Source: Flavobacteriales bacterium (lineage in GTDB: Bacteria; Bacteroidota; Bacteroidia; Flavobacteriales; UBA7312). From it: a stretch of 64,000 bases of DNA. The stretch is from assembly GCA_016779935.1 (NCBI GenBank), contig JADHMQ010000001.1, positions 254,369 to 318,368 on the forward strand, in the 5' to 3' direction. A model generated the notes under the pieces. That model saw only the letters and a list, made by a program, of their open reading frames with translations. It ran no database searches and had not been told where the DNA came from. Each line of letters begins with the position of its first letter. The stretch's first letter is position 1. Of the stretch, positions 53,080 through 62,430 are shown in pieces. Both the position numbers and the translations under genes were made by a program.

Positions 53080-54308
53080 TAATCAGTAAGGTTATAGATT
53101 ATCATACCACTTCGAAGTTTAGGTTGTATATAGGTGCTTTTTGGAGGCATTGACCTGCCATTGTCGGCAACTTCTTTTAATTGATTAAAATTAACAGCTT
53201 TGAGTATAAACGCCAATTCATATTCTTTGCTATCAACTTTATTCTCAATGTCTTTTAAATCAATACTACCGTCAGCGAAGGCAAGACGTTTATCATTTCT
53301 TGGGTCTTTAATTCCTAATATAGGGTCTAGTATATTATTGGATAGGATAGATGGGTCTAATTTTTCCACACAATCCTCTCTATCAACATATTCACTTTTT
53401 GCCACCATTGAATACCATTGATTTTCTAGATACATAGCAATTTCATCTTTTTCTTTTGGCTGAATGGCTTTATCAACTTTTTGAACAGTATATTTTTCTT
53501 CAACATATGTAAGAAATTCATCTTTATTTAGACCGTTTAAATCTTTAACTAATCTGTTGAAATTAATGATTTTAAGTTGGTCTTCTGCAATGAGATAACT
53601 CATGCAAAAGTCTTTATTTGAGGAGTTTATGTGATTTTTTTCTTTGTAAATAAGGCTAGAAGATGCAAATCTATGATGACCATCTGCAATATATAAATTC
53701 TCTACTTCAGCAAAGGCTTTTTGTATGGTCGAAATGTCATTATCATTATTCACTAGCCATAATTTATGTAAGGATCTATTGGTAGTTGTGAATTCGTATT
53801 CGGCTCGTTTATTTGAATATTCCTTAATAAGCTGATCTATTGTTTTGTGATTGGGGTAGGTCAATAGTACAGCCTCAGCATTAAAGCCAGTTATATCTAG
53901 GTATTTTTTAAATAGGTGTTCTCTTTTTTCAATGGTTTGTTCATGAATTTTGATTTTCCCATTAATATAATCTTCAACGCTTGACGCACCAATAATTCCT
54001 ATAAAAGATTGTCCATTTTCTTTAATCTTCTGATAGATGTAAAAATGCTTTTTATTATCGTTAATGAATATGCCTTTATTCTTAAAGTCTTCAAATTTTG
54101 CTTTAACAATATTAAACCTATCGGTATAATCTTTTGCTTTGTTCTTATCGTAAAAATCAGGATTAATGATGTGCAAAAAGGTGTATGGATTATTGTTTAA
54201 CTTTTCATTAAGAGTTTCATCTGAGTAGGATAGGTATGAGCGTGTTGCTACAAGAGAAACCTTATCTCTAGTAGGACGAATCGCACAAAAAGGTACTACT
54301 GATGCCAT
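53079..54308 (-). CDS. DUF1015 protein
   Basis: The 409-residue protein is a DUF1015 member: its N-terminus ASVVPFCAIRPTRDKVSLVATRSYLSYSDETL, and IADGHHRFASS near residue 208 with NAEAVLLTYPNHKTI near 137, are family marks. DUF1015 proteins are often found near serine-pathway genes; the HHR block is suggestive of a kinase-like or nucleotide-dependent role, but this is not established here. It stands between serA upstream and yggS downstream in one direction, the standard Bacteroidota order. Not secreted. Confidence 0.9.
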   Translation of the reverse strand: MASVVPFCAIRPTRDKVSLVATRSYLSYSDETLNEKLNNNPYTFLHIINPDFYDKNKAKDYTDRFNIVKAKFEDFKNKGIFINDNKKHFYIYQKIKENGQSFIGIIGASSVEDYINGKIKIHEQTIEKREHLFKKYLDITGFNAEAVLLTYPNHKTIDQLIKEYSNKRAEYEFTTTNRSLHKLWLVNNDNDISTIQKAFAEVENLYIADGHHRFASSSLIYKEKNHINSSNKDFCMSYLIAEDQLKIINFNRLVKDLNGLNKDEFLTYVEEKYTVQKVDKAIQPKEKDEIAMYLENQWYSMVAKSEYVDREDCVEKLDPSILSNNILDPILGIKDPRNDKRLAFADGSIDLKDIENKVDSKEYELAFILKAVNFNQLKEVADNGRSMPPKSTYIQPKLRSGMIIYNLTD

Positions 54309-54352
54309 TTGACTTTAGATTAGTTTAAGACTTTAAGATGAAAGTATAAAAA

Positions 54353-55309
54353 TTAGTTGAAATACGATATAATCTTATCGGCTAATTCAACACCTATTCT
54401 ATTTTGAGCTTCATTTGTTGCTGCTCCTATATGTGGAGTCAATGAAACATTTTGCTGCATTAAGAGTTTTACCTTTGGTGTAGGTTCATTGTCAAACACG
54501 TCTAGTCCAGCTCCAGAAACTTTACCAGAGTTTAGTGCATCTAATAGAGCTTCTTCATCAATTACACCCCCTCTAGCAGCATTGACTATACCAACGCCAT
54601 CTTTCATCATTTCTAACTCTTCCTTTCCAATTACAGCTTTGTCTGATAGTTTTGGAATATGTAGCGTAAGGAAATCACACTCACTTATTACCTTTTCAAA
54701 GCTTGTAGTTTTTATGTTAAAAGTAGTTTTTTGTCCATCGAAGAAAGCAAGTTCAACATCAGCTTCTTTAATGAATTTATCATTAGCTATTACTTCCATT
54801 CCTAATCCAATCGCTCTTTTTGCTACTTCTTGTCCTATTCTTCCAAAACCAATGATACCAAGTTTTTTACCTTTCAGTTCTGACCCTTTGGCGTAAGCTT
54901 TTTTAAGGTCTTTGAATTTTGTGTCTCCTTCAAGTGGCATTTGTCTGTTTGAGTCGTATACAAATCGAACAAGATTAAACAAATGCGCGAAAACTAATTC
55001 TGCTACAGACTCAGATGAAGCCGCTGGCGTATTTATAACCTCTAAGCCTTTGTTTTTAGCGTATTCAACATCTATATTATCCATTCCAACACCACCACGT
55101 CCTATGAGCTTTAAATTAGGGCAAGCGTCAATTAATTCTTTTCTGGCTGTTGTAGCTGAACGAACTAGTAAAACATTAATATCTTTTTCGTTTATTACAT
55201 TCGCTAATTGCTCTTGTGCTACTTTTTGAGTTATTACTTCAAAGCCTGCTGCTTCTAGTGTGTCTATTCCAGATTGAGAAATTCCGTCATTTGCAAGTAC
55301 TTTTGTCAT
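54353..55309 (-). CDS. serA: D-3-phosphoglycerate dehydrogenase (short form)
   Basis: NAD-dependent oxidation of 3-phosphoglycerate, the first step of serine synthesis. The catalytic residues are readable: Arg in NAARGGVIDEEAL near residue 233, and the His of LTPHIGAAT near 290 with Glu in the preceding helix. The Rossmann motif is GIIGFGRIGQEVAKRAIGLG near 148. At 318 residues it lacks the C-terminal ACT domain that gives serine feedback in E. coli SerA. It overlaps the serC stop by one base, which supports the serine-pathway call over other hydroxyacid dehydrogenases. Confidence 0.95.
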   Translation of the reverse strand: MTKVLANDGISQSGIDTLEAAGFEVITQKVAQEQLANVINEKDINVLLVRSATTARKELIDACPNLKLIGRGGVGMDNIDVEYAKNKGLEVINTPAASSESVAELVFAHLFNLVRFVYDSNRQMPLEGDTKFKDLKKAYAKGSELKGKKLGIIGFGRIGQEVAKRAIGLGMEVIANDKFIKEADVELAFFDGQKTTFNIKTTSFEKVISECDFLTLHIPKLSDKAVIGKEELEMMKDGVGIVNAARGGVIDEEALLDALNSGKVSGAGLDVFDNEPTPKVKLLMQQNVSLTPHIGAATNEAQNRIGVELADKIISYFN

Positions 55310-56376
55310 TATCCTTTTCGTTCTAATTCTTTCATTATATTAACTAACACTTGCACACTTTCTAATGGCATAGCGTTGTACATAGACGCTCTATATCCAC
55401 CAACTGATCGGTGACCTTTTAATCCATTAATTCCACCTTCCTGGCACATTTTATTAAATTCTGATTCAAGCGCATCGTTTGTTAATAAAAATGTAGCGTT
55501 CATAGTAGAACGATCTTCAATGGCAGCACTGCCTTCAAAAATTGAACTAGAATCTATGAAGTTATAAAGTAAATCTGCTTTTTGATTATTTCTTTTTTCA
55601 ATCCACTCAATTCCACCATTCTCTTTTAACCATCTTAGTGTCAGCATACTTACATAGATAGGAAAAACTGGAGGGGTATTAAACATACTCTCCTTCCTAA
55701 TGTGAGTTCTGTAGTCAAGCATGGTAGGAATATCTCTACCAGTATGTCCTAATATATCATCTTTTACAATAACTAAAGTGGTCCCTGCTGGACCAAGATT
55801 TTTTTGTGCTCCTGCATAAATCAAATCGAAATCAGAAACATTAATTTTCCTGCTGAATATATCAGATGACATATCGCATACGATATTTACATCTGTTGAT
55901 GGAAAATTCTTCATCTGAGTTCCAAAGATTGTATTGTTTGATGTGCAGTGAAAGTAATTGGCATCAGATGGTATAGTATACCCTTTGGGTATATAACTGT
56001 AGTTTTTATCTTTTGAACTGCCTACTACTTGAATATCGCCAAATAGTTTTGCTTCTTTAATTGCTTTTGATGACCATGCTCCTGTGTCAAGGTAAGCTGC
56101 TTTACCATCTGTTTTCATTAGGTTGTAAGCAACCATTAAGAACTCCATACTCGCACCTCCTTGAAGAAATAGTACAGAGTACCCTGAAGGAACATTAAGT
56201 GTTTCTTTTACTAAACTGATAGCTTCATCCATAACAGCAACAAAATCGGCACTTCTGTGTGAAATTTCAATCAATGAAAGGTCAAGGTTGTTGAAATTTA
56301 AAATAGAAGAGGATGCTTCTTTGAAAACTTGTTGTGGTAAAATGCAAGGACCAGCGCTAAAATTGTGCTTTTTCAT
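55309..56376 (-). CDS. serC: Phosphoserine aminotransferase
   Basis: PLP enzyme that converts 3-phosphohydroxypyruvate and glutamate to phosphoserine. The class V aminotransferase opening HNFSAGPCILPQQVFKEA is intact, with VLFLQGGASMEFLMVAYNLM near 69. The PLP-binding Lys is in YAGAQKNLGPAGTTLVIV near 187, and the C-terminal EGGINGLKGHRSVGGYRASMYNAM is characteristic. 355 residues is normal. It is coupled to serA by a one-base overlap. Confidence 0.97.
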   Translation of the reverse strand: MKKHNFSAGPCILPQQVFKEASSSILNFNNLDLSLIEISHRSADFVAVMDEAISLVKETLNVPSGYSVLFLQGGASMEFLMVAYNLMKTDGKAAYLDTGAWSSKAIKEAKLFGDIQVVGSSKDKNYSYIPKGYTIPSDANYFHCTSNNTIFGTQMKNFPSTDVNIVCDMSSDIFSRKINVSDFDLIYAGAQKNLGPAGTTLVIVKDDILGHTGRDIPTMLDYRTHIRKESMFNTPPVFPIYVSMLTLRWLKENGGIEWIEKRNNQKADLLYNFIDSSSIFEGSAAIEDRSTMNATFLLTNDALESEFNKMCQEGGINGLKGHRSVGGYRASMYNAMPLESVQVLVNIMKELERKG

Positions 56377-56414
56377 ATGTAAAAATTATGAATACAAAAA
56401 TGAGGTATTATTAT

Positions 56415-57305
56415 TTATTTTGGAAACAATCCAGAATCTATTTTTTTGATTTTTGGAACATTAACTTTTTGAGGATTTTCAATATCCTCTTTAAACTTAA
56501 ATGAGCCGTTAACTAATTCAAATGCATTGATACTTCCATCTGGTACATAAAAGTCGTAAAGCCCTTCTAAATCGTCATTAATTGGTATCAAATTAGGGAA
56601 AGTGATTTGTTTGCTTTTATCGAAATACTTCATAGATACAGCTGCATCTTCCTTATATTCTAAAATGAATCGGTGTAATCGTTGTTTTTTATACCTAAAA
56701 ATAGGCGCTCCAAATACTAAAGATTTGGAGGATATGGATAAAACATCAATTATTTTTTTGTTACTTCTTTCATCATTTCCATCCCAACCAAGTAGCAGGT
56801 AATAGGTTTTATTTCCTCTCTTAAAGGATGATAAGTGGTAGTATAAAGCCCCAATCCATTGGTTGTTTATGAGCTTAAGTGAATTAGCGCTTTTAACCTC
56901 GCCTAACATAGGTTCCAAATACTTTACTTGATACTTTTTCTTGTTATCAAAGTACTGAACAATAGCGTGATATTGATTGATATTATTATCTAGTGGGATA
57001 TGCCAATTGATAATTCTTATTTTTTTATCATCGCTGGTTAGAATTGGGAAAAGAGTTGTCAGAGAATCAAAAGAATACTTCATGGACTTAGGGTCATCAA
57101 GAATTAAATCCCAAGTCTCTAAAAACGACTTGTGAGCATCTAACTTCTCATTGTCATTTTCACCATAAACTAATTGATTGGCAAAAGCCTTTAATTCACT
57201 TTCGTAAGAGGAAAAATCTGTCTTTTGTGCAAATACATTGACACTAATAAAAGCCGATAAAACGATAATAAAAAATTGAAATATGGCTTTGTGCTTATGT
57301 GACAT
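56415..57305 (-). CDS. Secreted protein of unknown function upstream of serC
   Basis: A signal peptide (about residues 8-27, ending NVFAQ) opens a 296-residue protein. The mature region is mixed helix then strands; it has LKAFANQLVYGENDNEKLDAH near 41, INWHIPLDNNINQYHAIVQYFDN near 100 and TYYLLLGWDGNDERSNKKIIDVL near 167. I do not recognise a domain family, though a gene of this kind occurs beside ferredoxin and serC in related genomes as far as I recall. It starts immediately after the ferredoxin stop, with no gap, so it is co-transcribed. No T9SS tail. Confidence 0.8.
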   Translation of the reverse strand: MSHKHKAIFQFFIIVLSAFISVNVFAQKTDFSSYESELKAFANQLVYGENDNEKLDAHKSFLETWDLILDDPKSMKYSFDSLTTLFPILTSDDKKIRIINWHIPLDNNINQYHAIVQYFDNKKKYQVKYLEPMLGEVKSANSLKLINNQWIGALYYHLSSFKRGNKTYYLLLGWDGNDERSNKKIIDVLSISSKSLVFGAPIFRYKKQRLHRFILEYKEDAAVSMKYFDKSKQITFPNLIPINDDLEGLYDFYVPDGSINAFELVNGSFKFKEDIENPQKVNVPKIKKIDSGLFPK

Positions 57306-57653
57306 TTATGAGTGTAAGAAATCTTTCTTTGATAATAACTCTGTTTCGGACTCTACATTGTCTTCATCAGCTACACAGCAATCAACAGGGCATACAGCAG
57401 CACACTGTGGCTCATCGTGAAAACCCATACACTCAGTACATTTGTCAGTAACGATATAGTACACATCGTAATCAATAGGATCTTGTGAGTCATCAGCGTC
57501 ATATTCGCCACCACTTTTTGGAGTAACTATTCCATTTAGGGAAGTACCATCAGAAAAATGCCATTCCATACCACCTTCATAAATTGCATTATTAGGGCAT
57601 TCAGGTTCACAAGCTCCACAGTTTATGCATTCGTCTGTAATTTTAATTGCCAT
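57306..57653 (-). CDS. 4Fe-4S dicluster ferredoxin
   Basis: Small electron carrier of 115 residues. The first cluster motif [17 protein letters not shown] (CxxCxxC-x3-CP) is near residue 11. The second, [22 protein letters not shown] near 77, has the longer spacing CxxC-x8-C-x3-CP typical of YfhL-type ferredoxins. An insertion of ~50 residues rich in Asp, Gly and Ser separates the two clusters. It starts an operon with the secreted protein, while the LuxC-like gene diverges 57 bases away. Redox partner unknown. Confidence 0.93.
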   Translation of the reverse strand: MAIKITDECINCGACEPECPNNAIYEGGMEWHFSDGTSLNGIVTPKSGGEYDADDSQDPIDYDVYYIVTDKCTECMGFHDEPQCAAVCPVDCCVADEDNVESETELLSKKDFLHS

Positions 57654-57710
57654 TTTATAAAATCAAAAAGGTTAATAGTTTTATTTTGCAGGTACAAATA
57701 TAACAAGAAA

Positions 57711-58727
57711 ATGACGATTGAAAATAGAATTTCTGCTTTTGAAAAATTAGGAGATTTTTTAAATGGTTTTGTAAGTAGTAATAATGATAACAGTCATGAG
57801 TTAGAAAAAGCTATTCAACAGATTGTTTATAAAAATGGATGGTTTACTCCAGAAAACATTAGAAGTTCTATATCTGCTATATCCTTAAATTTAAACCATA
57901 AAAATTTATCCGAATGGCTTGCTAATTATTCTATTGATGCTTTCCCAAAAAATAGAATTTCAATTATAATGGCAGGAAATATTCCACTAGTTGGTTTTCA
58001 TGATTTATTATGTGTTTTAATAAGTGGTAACATAGCTATGGTAAAGATGTCCTCTAAGGATAATCAATTACTTTCTATAATCATTGATGAGTTAATTAAG
58101 ATAGAGCCAAACTTTTCTGAATTAATTCATATTACGCCTTCCTTCGTAAAAGATTTTGACGCTGTAATAGCCACTGGAAATAACGATTCTTTTAAACATT
58201 TTGATTATTATTTTAAAGATTATCCAAAAATATTGAGAAGAAGCAGAACATCAGTTGCTGTGATAGATGGCAATGAAACTCTGGAAGAGAGAAAATCTCT
58301 TGCTGCCGATGTCTTTATGTATTTTGGGTTAGGTTGCCGAAACGTGACCAAGTTATTTCTTCCAAGTGGTTATAATTTAGATTTACTTTTCGAAGTGTTT
58401 TATGAATATAAAGACGTTATACTCAATAATAAATACGCCAATAATTATGATTATTACAAAGCCATTTATTTAATGGGTAATCAAAAGATTACTGAAAATG
58501 GTTTTTTAATCCTTAAAGAGGATAAGGGATTACATTCTCCGGTAGGCGTATTAAATTATGAGTATTATGATGATTTAGAGTCTGTAAACATGGAATTGGA
58601 TAGTCTAAACAATGATATTCAATGTGTAGTCAAAAAAGGTGGGATTCCATTTGGTAATGCTCAGTTTCCAAAACTGAACGATTATGCTGATGGTGTTGAT
58701 ACACTAGCTTTTCTAGAAAAAATCTAA
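57711..58727 (+). CDS. LuxC-like acyl-CoA reductase
   Basis: Member of the acyl-CoA/fatty-acyl reductase family (aldehyde-dehydrogenase fold), 338 residues from ATG at 57711; the longer in-frame reading crosses the divergent promoter and antisense ferredoxin and is rejected. Family marks are ISIIMAGNIPLVGFHDLLCVL near residue 83, KMSSKDNQLLSIIIDEL near 110 and YFGLGCRNVTKLFLPSGYN near 203, where the Cys is the likely acyl-accepting nucleophile. No luxD, luxE or luxAB is nearby, so light production is not implied. It ends four bases into the convergent beta-helix gene. Confidence 0.9.
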   Translation: MTIENRISAFEKLGDFLNGFVSSNNDNSHELEKAIQQIVYKNGWFTPENIRSSISAISLNLNHKNLSEWLANYSIDAFPKNRISIIMAGNIPLVGFHDLLCVLISGNIAMVKMSSKDNQLLSIIIDELIKIEPNFSELIHITPSFVKDFDAVIATGNNDSFKHFDYYFKDYPKILRRSRTSVAVIDGNETLEERKSLAADVFMYFGLGCRNVTKLFLPSGYNLDLLFEVFYEYKDVILNNKYANNYDYYKAIYLMGNQKITENGFLILKEDKGLHSPVGVLNYEYYDDLESVNMELDSLNNDIQCVVKKGGIPFGNAQFPKLNDYADGVDTLAFLEKI

Positions 58728-60196
58728 TTTACTCTTTCGTAAGCACCAATATCTGGGGCGTTGTCCCGGATGTTACCTAAAATATCAAGAGTGACAGAAG
58801 TTATTTTTCCAGCATTTAAGGCGGGAGACTCAGCACTAATCATAAAGTCTTGATCTACAGTGCTGTTAAAAATGTTTATATTAATATCAGTTTCAATACT
58901 ATTCGTTTGGTTAAAAGCATTTAAAGAAGAATCTGGATGAATTTTCAATAAACAATGGTCAAACAAATAATTGAAGGCACCTGATGAATTATTCTGTAAT
59001 TCTATTTCATGAACATTACTGCCATCAATAATGCAGTTAGTAAAAGTAGCCTCATTTAAATCTCTTATTTGAATAGTTCCGTTAATGTCTTCATAATAAT
59101 TGTTTATTAGAACGGAAGGGGTGTTTCTACTACCAAATGAGTAATAGTTAGCAAACGTTGAATGTGTGAAATTATATTGACCTCCTATATTGAGAACAAG
59201 GCTGTATCTGCCACAATTTTTAATAACATTATTGTGACCATTTACATAACTTCCTTGAGCAAATAAACCAATATCACTCATATTTTCTATAATGGTATTA
59301 TTTATTTCTAATGTTGGGTTAGCAGAATTACCAAGAGTATCAACCTTTATCCCAACAGTTCCATTTCTTATTATAGCATGATTTATTAGGTTGTTTTTAC
59401 TGCCTTGGCACATCCATATTTGATCCCATTGACCTGGCGCATCGGCATACCATTGCTCTAATCGGTCTGCTTGAAAAACCACTTTATTATTTAAACTACC
59501 ATTCACGATTAAAGTTCCACCATTATTACTTGCGCCTAGAATAGGGTTTCCTGAAATAATACCTGAATTTTTGTGAAAATAAATACGACTTCCTTCTTCG
59601 ATTGTTAGTTTAGCATTGGGTTCAATTATCACATAGCCATAAATTACATGTGGTAAATCATTTGACCAAGTGGTATTTTCATCGATGGAATAATATCTAA
59701 AATTTAAAGTATCGGCATCACCAATAAATAAATTATTGGTAGGAGTATAAAAATTAGCATTTTGACCATAAGTTACAAGGTCAATGTCTTGTGTATTTCC
59801 ATTAGTTACAAATTCAAGTTTATTGGTAACTAAATAGGGGAGTTGTGAAGAGTTTGGATTTATAGTAACTTCAATAAATACAAACATGCTGTCATTAGCA
59901 GCAAGTTTTATGTTCTGACTTTGTTCTATTGGCATTCCATCAATATTGACTCTATATACATTTAGAGGGTCATCATTAGAAAGGAAAATTCTCTCAATTG
60001 TTACAGGATTCGAATTGTAATTGTATACCACGAATTTTTTTGTAGCACTTCCAATAGTTGAAAAAACGGTGTCGAACAAGATAGAATCGTTAGAAAAAGA
60101 TAGATTTCCTGGTCCACTTTCTTGAAAAAAGTCTTTTTGACAAGAGGCTATTGAAAGTAAAATTCCAAAAAATAGAATGAGTTTTCTGATATACAT
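58724..60196 (-). CDS. Right-handed beta-helix lipoprotein with LES-like signal
   Basis: A 490-residue lipoprotein; the ATG at 60194-60196 is chosen over an in-frame TTG. The signal peptide ends IAS-Cys19, followed by QKDFFQES, which resembles the lipoprotein export signal (CQKDDE type) that sends Bacteroidota lipoproteins to the cell surface. Residues ~40-150 form a beta domain with ERIFLSNDDPLNVYRVNI. From ~180 the pattern of short strands (NLINHAIIRNGTVGIKV, LEINNTIIENMSDIGLFAQ, NNVIKNCGRYSLVLNIGG) is a right-handed parallel beta-helix. The end DILGNIRDNAPDIGAYE is typical of this choice-of-anchor class. Glycan binding is an inference. Confidence 0.9.
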   Translation of the reverse strand: MYIRKLILFFGILLSIASCQKDFFQESGPGNLSFSNDSILFDTVFSTIGSATKKFVVYNYNSNPVTIERIFLSNDDPLNVYRVNIDGMPIEQSQNIKLAANDSMFVFIEVTINPNSSQLPYLVTNKLEFVTNGNTQDIDLVTYGQNANFYTPTNNLFIGDADTLNFRYYSIDENTTWSNDLPHVIYGYVIIEPNAKLTIEEGSRIYFHKNSGIISGNPILGASNNGGTLIVNGSLNNKVVFQADRLEQWYADAPGQWDQIWMCQGSKNNLINHAIIRNGTVGIKVDTLGNSANPTLEINNTIIENMSDIGLFAQGSYVNGHNNVIKNCGRYSLVLNIGGQYNFTHSTFANYYSFGSRNTPSVLINNYYEDINGTIQIRDLNEATFTNCIIDGSNVHEIELQNNSSGAFNYLFDHCLLKIHPDSSLNAFNQTNSIETDININIFNSTVDQDFMISAESPALNAGKITSVTLDILGNIRDNAPDIGAYERVN

Positions 60197-60258
60197 ATAC
60201 TGCAAATATAAAACAAACGTTGAGCCAACACTAATTAGTATAATATTTAAAATGCTAG

Positions 60259-60289
60259 TTTGCTAGTTTATTATAAGTGTTTATATTTG
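60259..60289 (+). promoter_or_regulatory. Promoter of rpmE type B
   Basis: TTTG at 60259-60262 and TATATTTG at 60282-60289 are separated by 19 bases, the best -33/-7 match in this window. The ATG is 20 bases further on. Confidence 0.8.
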
Positions 60290-60309
60290 CAATCCAAATT
60301 ATTGAAATA

Positions 60310-60564
60310 ATGAAAAAAGGAATTCACCCAGAAAATTATAGATTAGTTGTAATGCAAGACATTTCAACAGGTCATACTGTATTGACAAAATCTACTGCAA
60401 ATACAAAAGATACAATCAAATGGGAAGATGGAAATGAGTATCCATTAATTAAAATGGAAATCTCTTCAGACTCTCATCCGTATTATACTGGTAAAATGAA
60501 ACTAGTTGATACTGCAGGTCGTATCGATAAGTTCAAAAATAAATACTCTAAATTCTCAAAGTAG
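60310..60564 (+). CDS. rpmE2: 50S ribosomal protein L31 type B
   Basis: Large-subunit protein of 84 residues. It begins [20 protein letters not shown], and [22 protein letters not shown] followed by [13 protein letters not shown] is the L31 signature. There is no cysteine at all, so it is the zinc-independent (C-minus) form, usually used when zinc is scarce or as the only copy in many Bacteroidota. The ATG at 60310 is supported by the promoter; an in-frame opening at 60277 would put the -7 box inside the gene. A terminator follows 29 bases after the stop. Confidence 0.96.
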   Translation: MKKGIHPENYRLVVMQDISTGHTVLTKSTANTKDTIKWEDGNEYPLIKMEISSDSHPYYTGKMKLVDTAGRIDKFKNKYSKFSK

Positions 60565-60592
60565 GAAAGAGTACTTTTATAAATACATACTT

Positions 60593-60623
60593 AAAAAAAA
60601 CCATTCATTTGAATGGTTTTTTT
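60593..60623. terminator. Bidirectional terminator between rpmE2 and pckA
   Basis: An A-rich arm with CCATTC pairs with GAATGG and a T tract around the four-base loop ATTT. With A and T tracts on either side it can end both convergent transcripts. Confidence 0.9.
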
Positions 60624-60649
60624 ATTGGTAATCCTTATTGATTATTTTA

Positions 60650-62248
60650 TTATTTCTCGATTTTAACTCTTGGAGCTCCTTCTAGTATTTCGTCATTAGC
60701 AAAGTCAGTAAATTTTTCAAAATTATTGTTGAAAGCGATAGCGAGTTCGTTTGCTTTAGTGTTGTAATCTTCTTTATTTTCCCAAGTGTTCTTAGGGTTT
60801 AATATTTCTGATGGTACATCTTTACAAGAAGTTGGCATAAGTAACCCAAATACTTCATGTTGCACGTAATCAACATCTTTTAAATCGCCTTTTAGAGCAG
60901 TTGTAATCATTGAACGTGTATACTTAAGACTCAATCTTGATCCAATTCCATAAGGGCCTCCGGACCATCCGGTATTAACTAACCAAACGTTTACCTTATT
61001 TGATCTCATCTTTTCACCTAATAATTCAGCGTATCGAGTAGGATGTAATGGTAAGAATGGCTCACCAAAACATGCCGAAAAAGTAGTGCTAGGCTCAGTT
61101 ATCCCTTCTTCAGTACCAGCTACTTTTGCTGTATATCCAGAAATAAAGTGATACATGGCTTGACCAACGGTCAATTTTGATATTGGAGGAAGTACTCCAA
61201 AGGCATCACAAGTGAGAAAAAAAATGTTTTTAGGTGCGCCAGCAATTGACGGTACGGCTATATTTGAAATGTGATGGATAGGGTAGCTTACTCTTGTATT
61301 TTCGGTAATTGAACTGTCTTTGAAATCTATTTCGTTTGTACCATCTTTAAAAATCACATTTTCTAATATAGCACCTTTCTTTATTGCAGCATAGATGTCT
61401 GGCTCTTTTTCAGCCGTAAGGTCAATACATTTAGCATAGCATCCACCTTCAAAATTGAATACGCTATTTTCACTCCAGCCGTGTTCGTCATCTCCAATCA
61501 GATTTCTGTTTGGATCTGCAGATAGAGTTGTTTTACCGGTACCTGATAATCCAAAAAACACTGCAGTATCACCTGATTTACCCACATTTGCTGAGCAGTG
61601 CATGGATAAAATACCTTTTTCATGAGGAAGGATGTAGTTAAGTACAGAAAAAATACCTTTTTTGATTTCGCCAGTATAGCCAGTTCCACCAATCAAAATG
61701 TTTTTATCTGTGAAATTAATGATAGCAAAGTTATGTTGTCTAGTGCCATCCACTTCAGCATCTGCTAAAAACGATGGAATGTTAATGATTGTCCAATCAG
61801 GAGAGAATGTTTTAAGTTCTTCTTCAGTTGGTCTTATGAACATATTGTAAGCGAATAAATTAGACCATGGATATTCGTTAATTACTCGAATATTTAGTCT
61901 AAAGTTTTCGTCTGCACAAGCATAGACATCTCTGACGTAGATGTCTTTATTTTTAATGTAATTAACAACCTTATTATAGAGCGATTTATATTTTTCTGGA
62001 CTGAAAGGAATGTTTACATCTCCCCACCATACGGAGTTTGCTGTTAAGTCGTCCTTAACAATAAATCTATCTTTAGGAGAACGACCAGTAAACTCACCAG
62101 TATTTACAGTAATAGCACCATAACTTGTCAATTTTGCTTGCTCTTGTTCAATAGAAAGAGAGGTTAATTTTTCAGGGGAAAGGTTCCAATGAATGTTTAC
62201 ATCAGAAATGCCCAATTTATATAACTGTGATTGAATTTCGTTATTCAT
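60650..62248 (-). CDS. pckA: Phosphoenolpyruvate carboxykinase (ATP)
   Basis: Converts oxaloacetate and ATP to phosphoenolpyruvate, the gluconeogenic entry. ATP-type marks: VNTGEFTGRSPKDRFIVKDD near residue 49, GTGYTGEIKKGIFSVLNYILP near 191, the P-loop FFGLSGTGKTTLSADPNR near 232 and ENVIFKDGTNEIDF near 293, then TRVSYPIHHI. 532 residues is normal. It starts from an ATG 25 residues before LSPEKLT. A 12-base perfect inverted repeat 132 bases upstream could be the binding site of a carbon-status regulator. Confidence 0.97.
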   Translation of the reverse strand: MNNEIQSQLYKLGISDVNIHWNLSPEKLTSLSIEQEQAKLTSYGAITVNTGEFTGRSPKDRFIVKDDLTANSVWWGDVNIPFSPEKYKSLYNKVVNYIKNKDIYVRDVYACADENFRLNIRVINEYPWSNLFAYNMFIRPTEEELKTFSPDWTIINIPSFLADAEVDGTRQHNFAIINFTDKNILIGGTGYTGEIKKGIFSVLNYILPHEKGILSMHCSANVGKSGDTAVFFGLSGTGKTTLSADPNRNLIGDDEHGWSENSVFNFEGGCYAKCIDLTAEKEPDIYAAIKKGAILENVIFKDGTNEIDFKDSSITENTRVSYPIHHISNIAVPSIAGAPKNIFFLTCDAFGVLPPISKLTVGQAMYHFISGYTAKVAGTEEGITEPSTTFSACFGEPFLPLHPTRYAELLGEKMRSNKVNVWLVNTGWSGGPYGIGSRLSLKYTRSMITTALKGDLKDVDYVQHEVFGLLMPTSCKDVPSEILNPKNTWENKEDYNTKANELAIAFNNNFEKFTDFANDEILEGAPRVKIEK

Positions 62249-62379
62249 GAATCAAAACGTATATAGGGTTAGGCTGACAAATATTAGAATTAATCACTAA
62301 CCCACAAAAAATAAAGTGTTGATTTTTCATTTAATATATTTTATAAAACACTAGAGAAAATTAACATTTAAATATAGAT

Positions 62380-62408
62380 TTTTAATGTGTAAATTATACA
62401 CATTAAAA
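62380..62408. repeat. 12-base perfect inverted repeat upstream of pckA
   Basis: TTTTAATGTGTA (62380-62391) and TACACATTAAAA (62397-62408) pair fully around AATTA. No T tract follows on either strand, so it is not a simple terminator. Its core, AATGTGTA-N5-TACACATT, has the two-fold symmetry of a CRP/FNR-type or other dimeric operator. It lies 132 bases before pckA and 22 bases after the DUF423 stop. Confidence 0.6.
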
Positions 62409-62430
62409 GCTGTATTGACGATTATTTAAC

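Noticed and set aside
54489-54896. A 135-codon open frame antisense to serA
   Set aside because: Low-complexity Ser/Pro-rich product mirroring the serA coding strand; no supporting signal.
57711-58727. LuxC-like gene as part of a light-producing system
   Set aside because: No luxA, luxB, luxD or luxE neighbours; stand-alone LuxC-like reductases beside ferredoxin genes are common in Bacteroidota.
62380-62408. The palindrome upstream of pckA as a Rho-independent terminator
   Set aside because: No T tract follows the stem on either strand; kept as an inverted repeat and possible operator.
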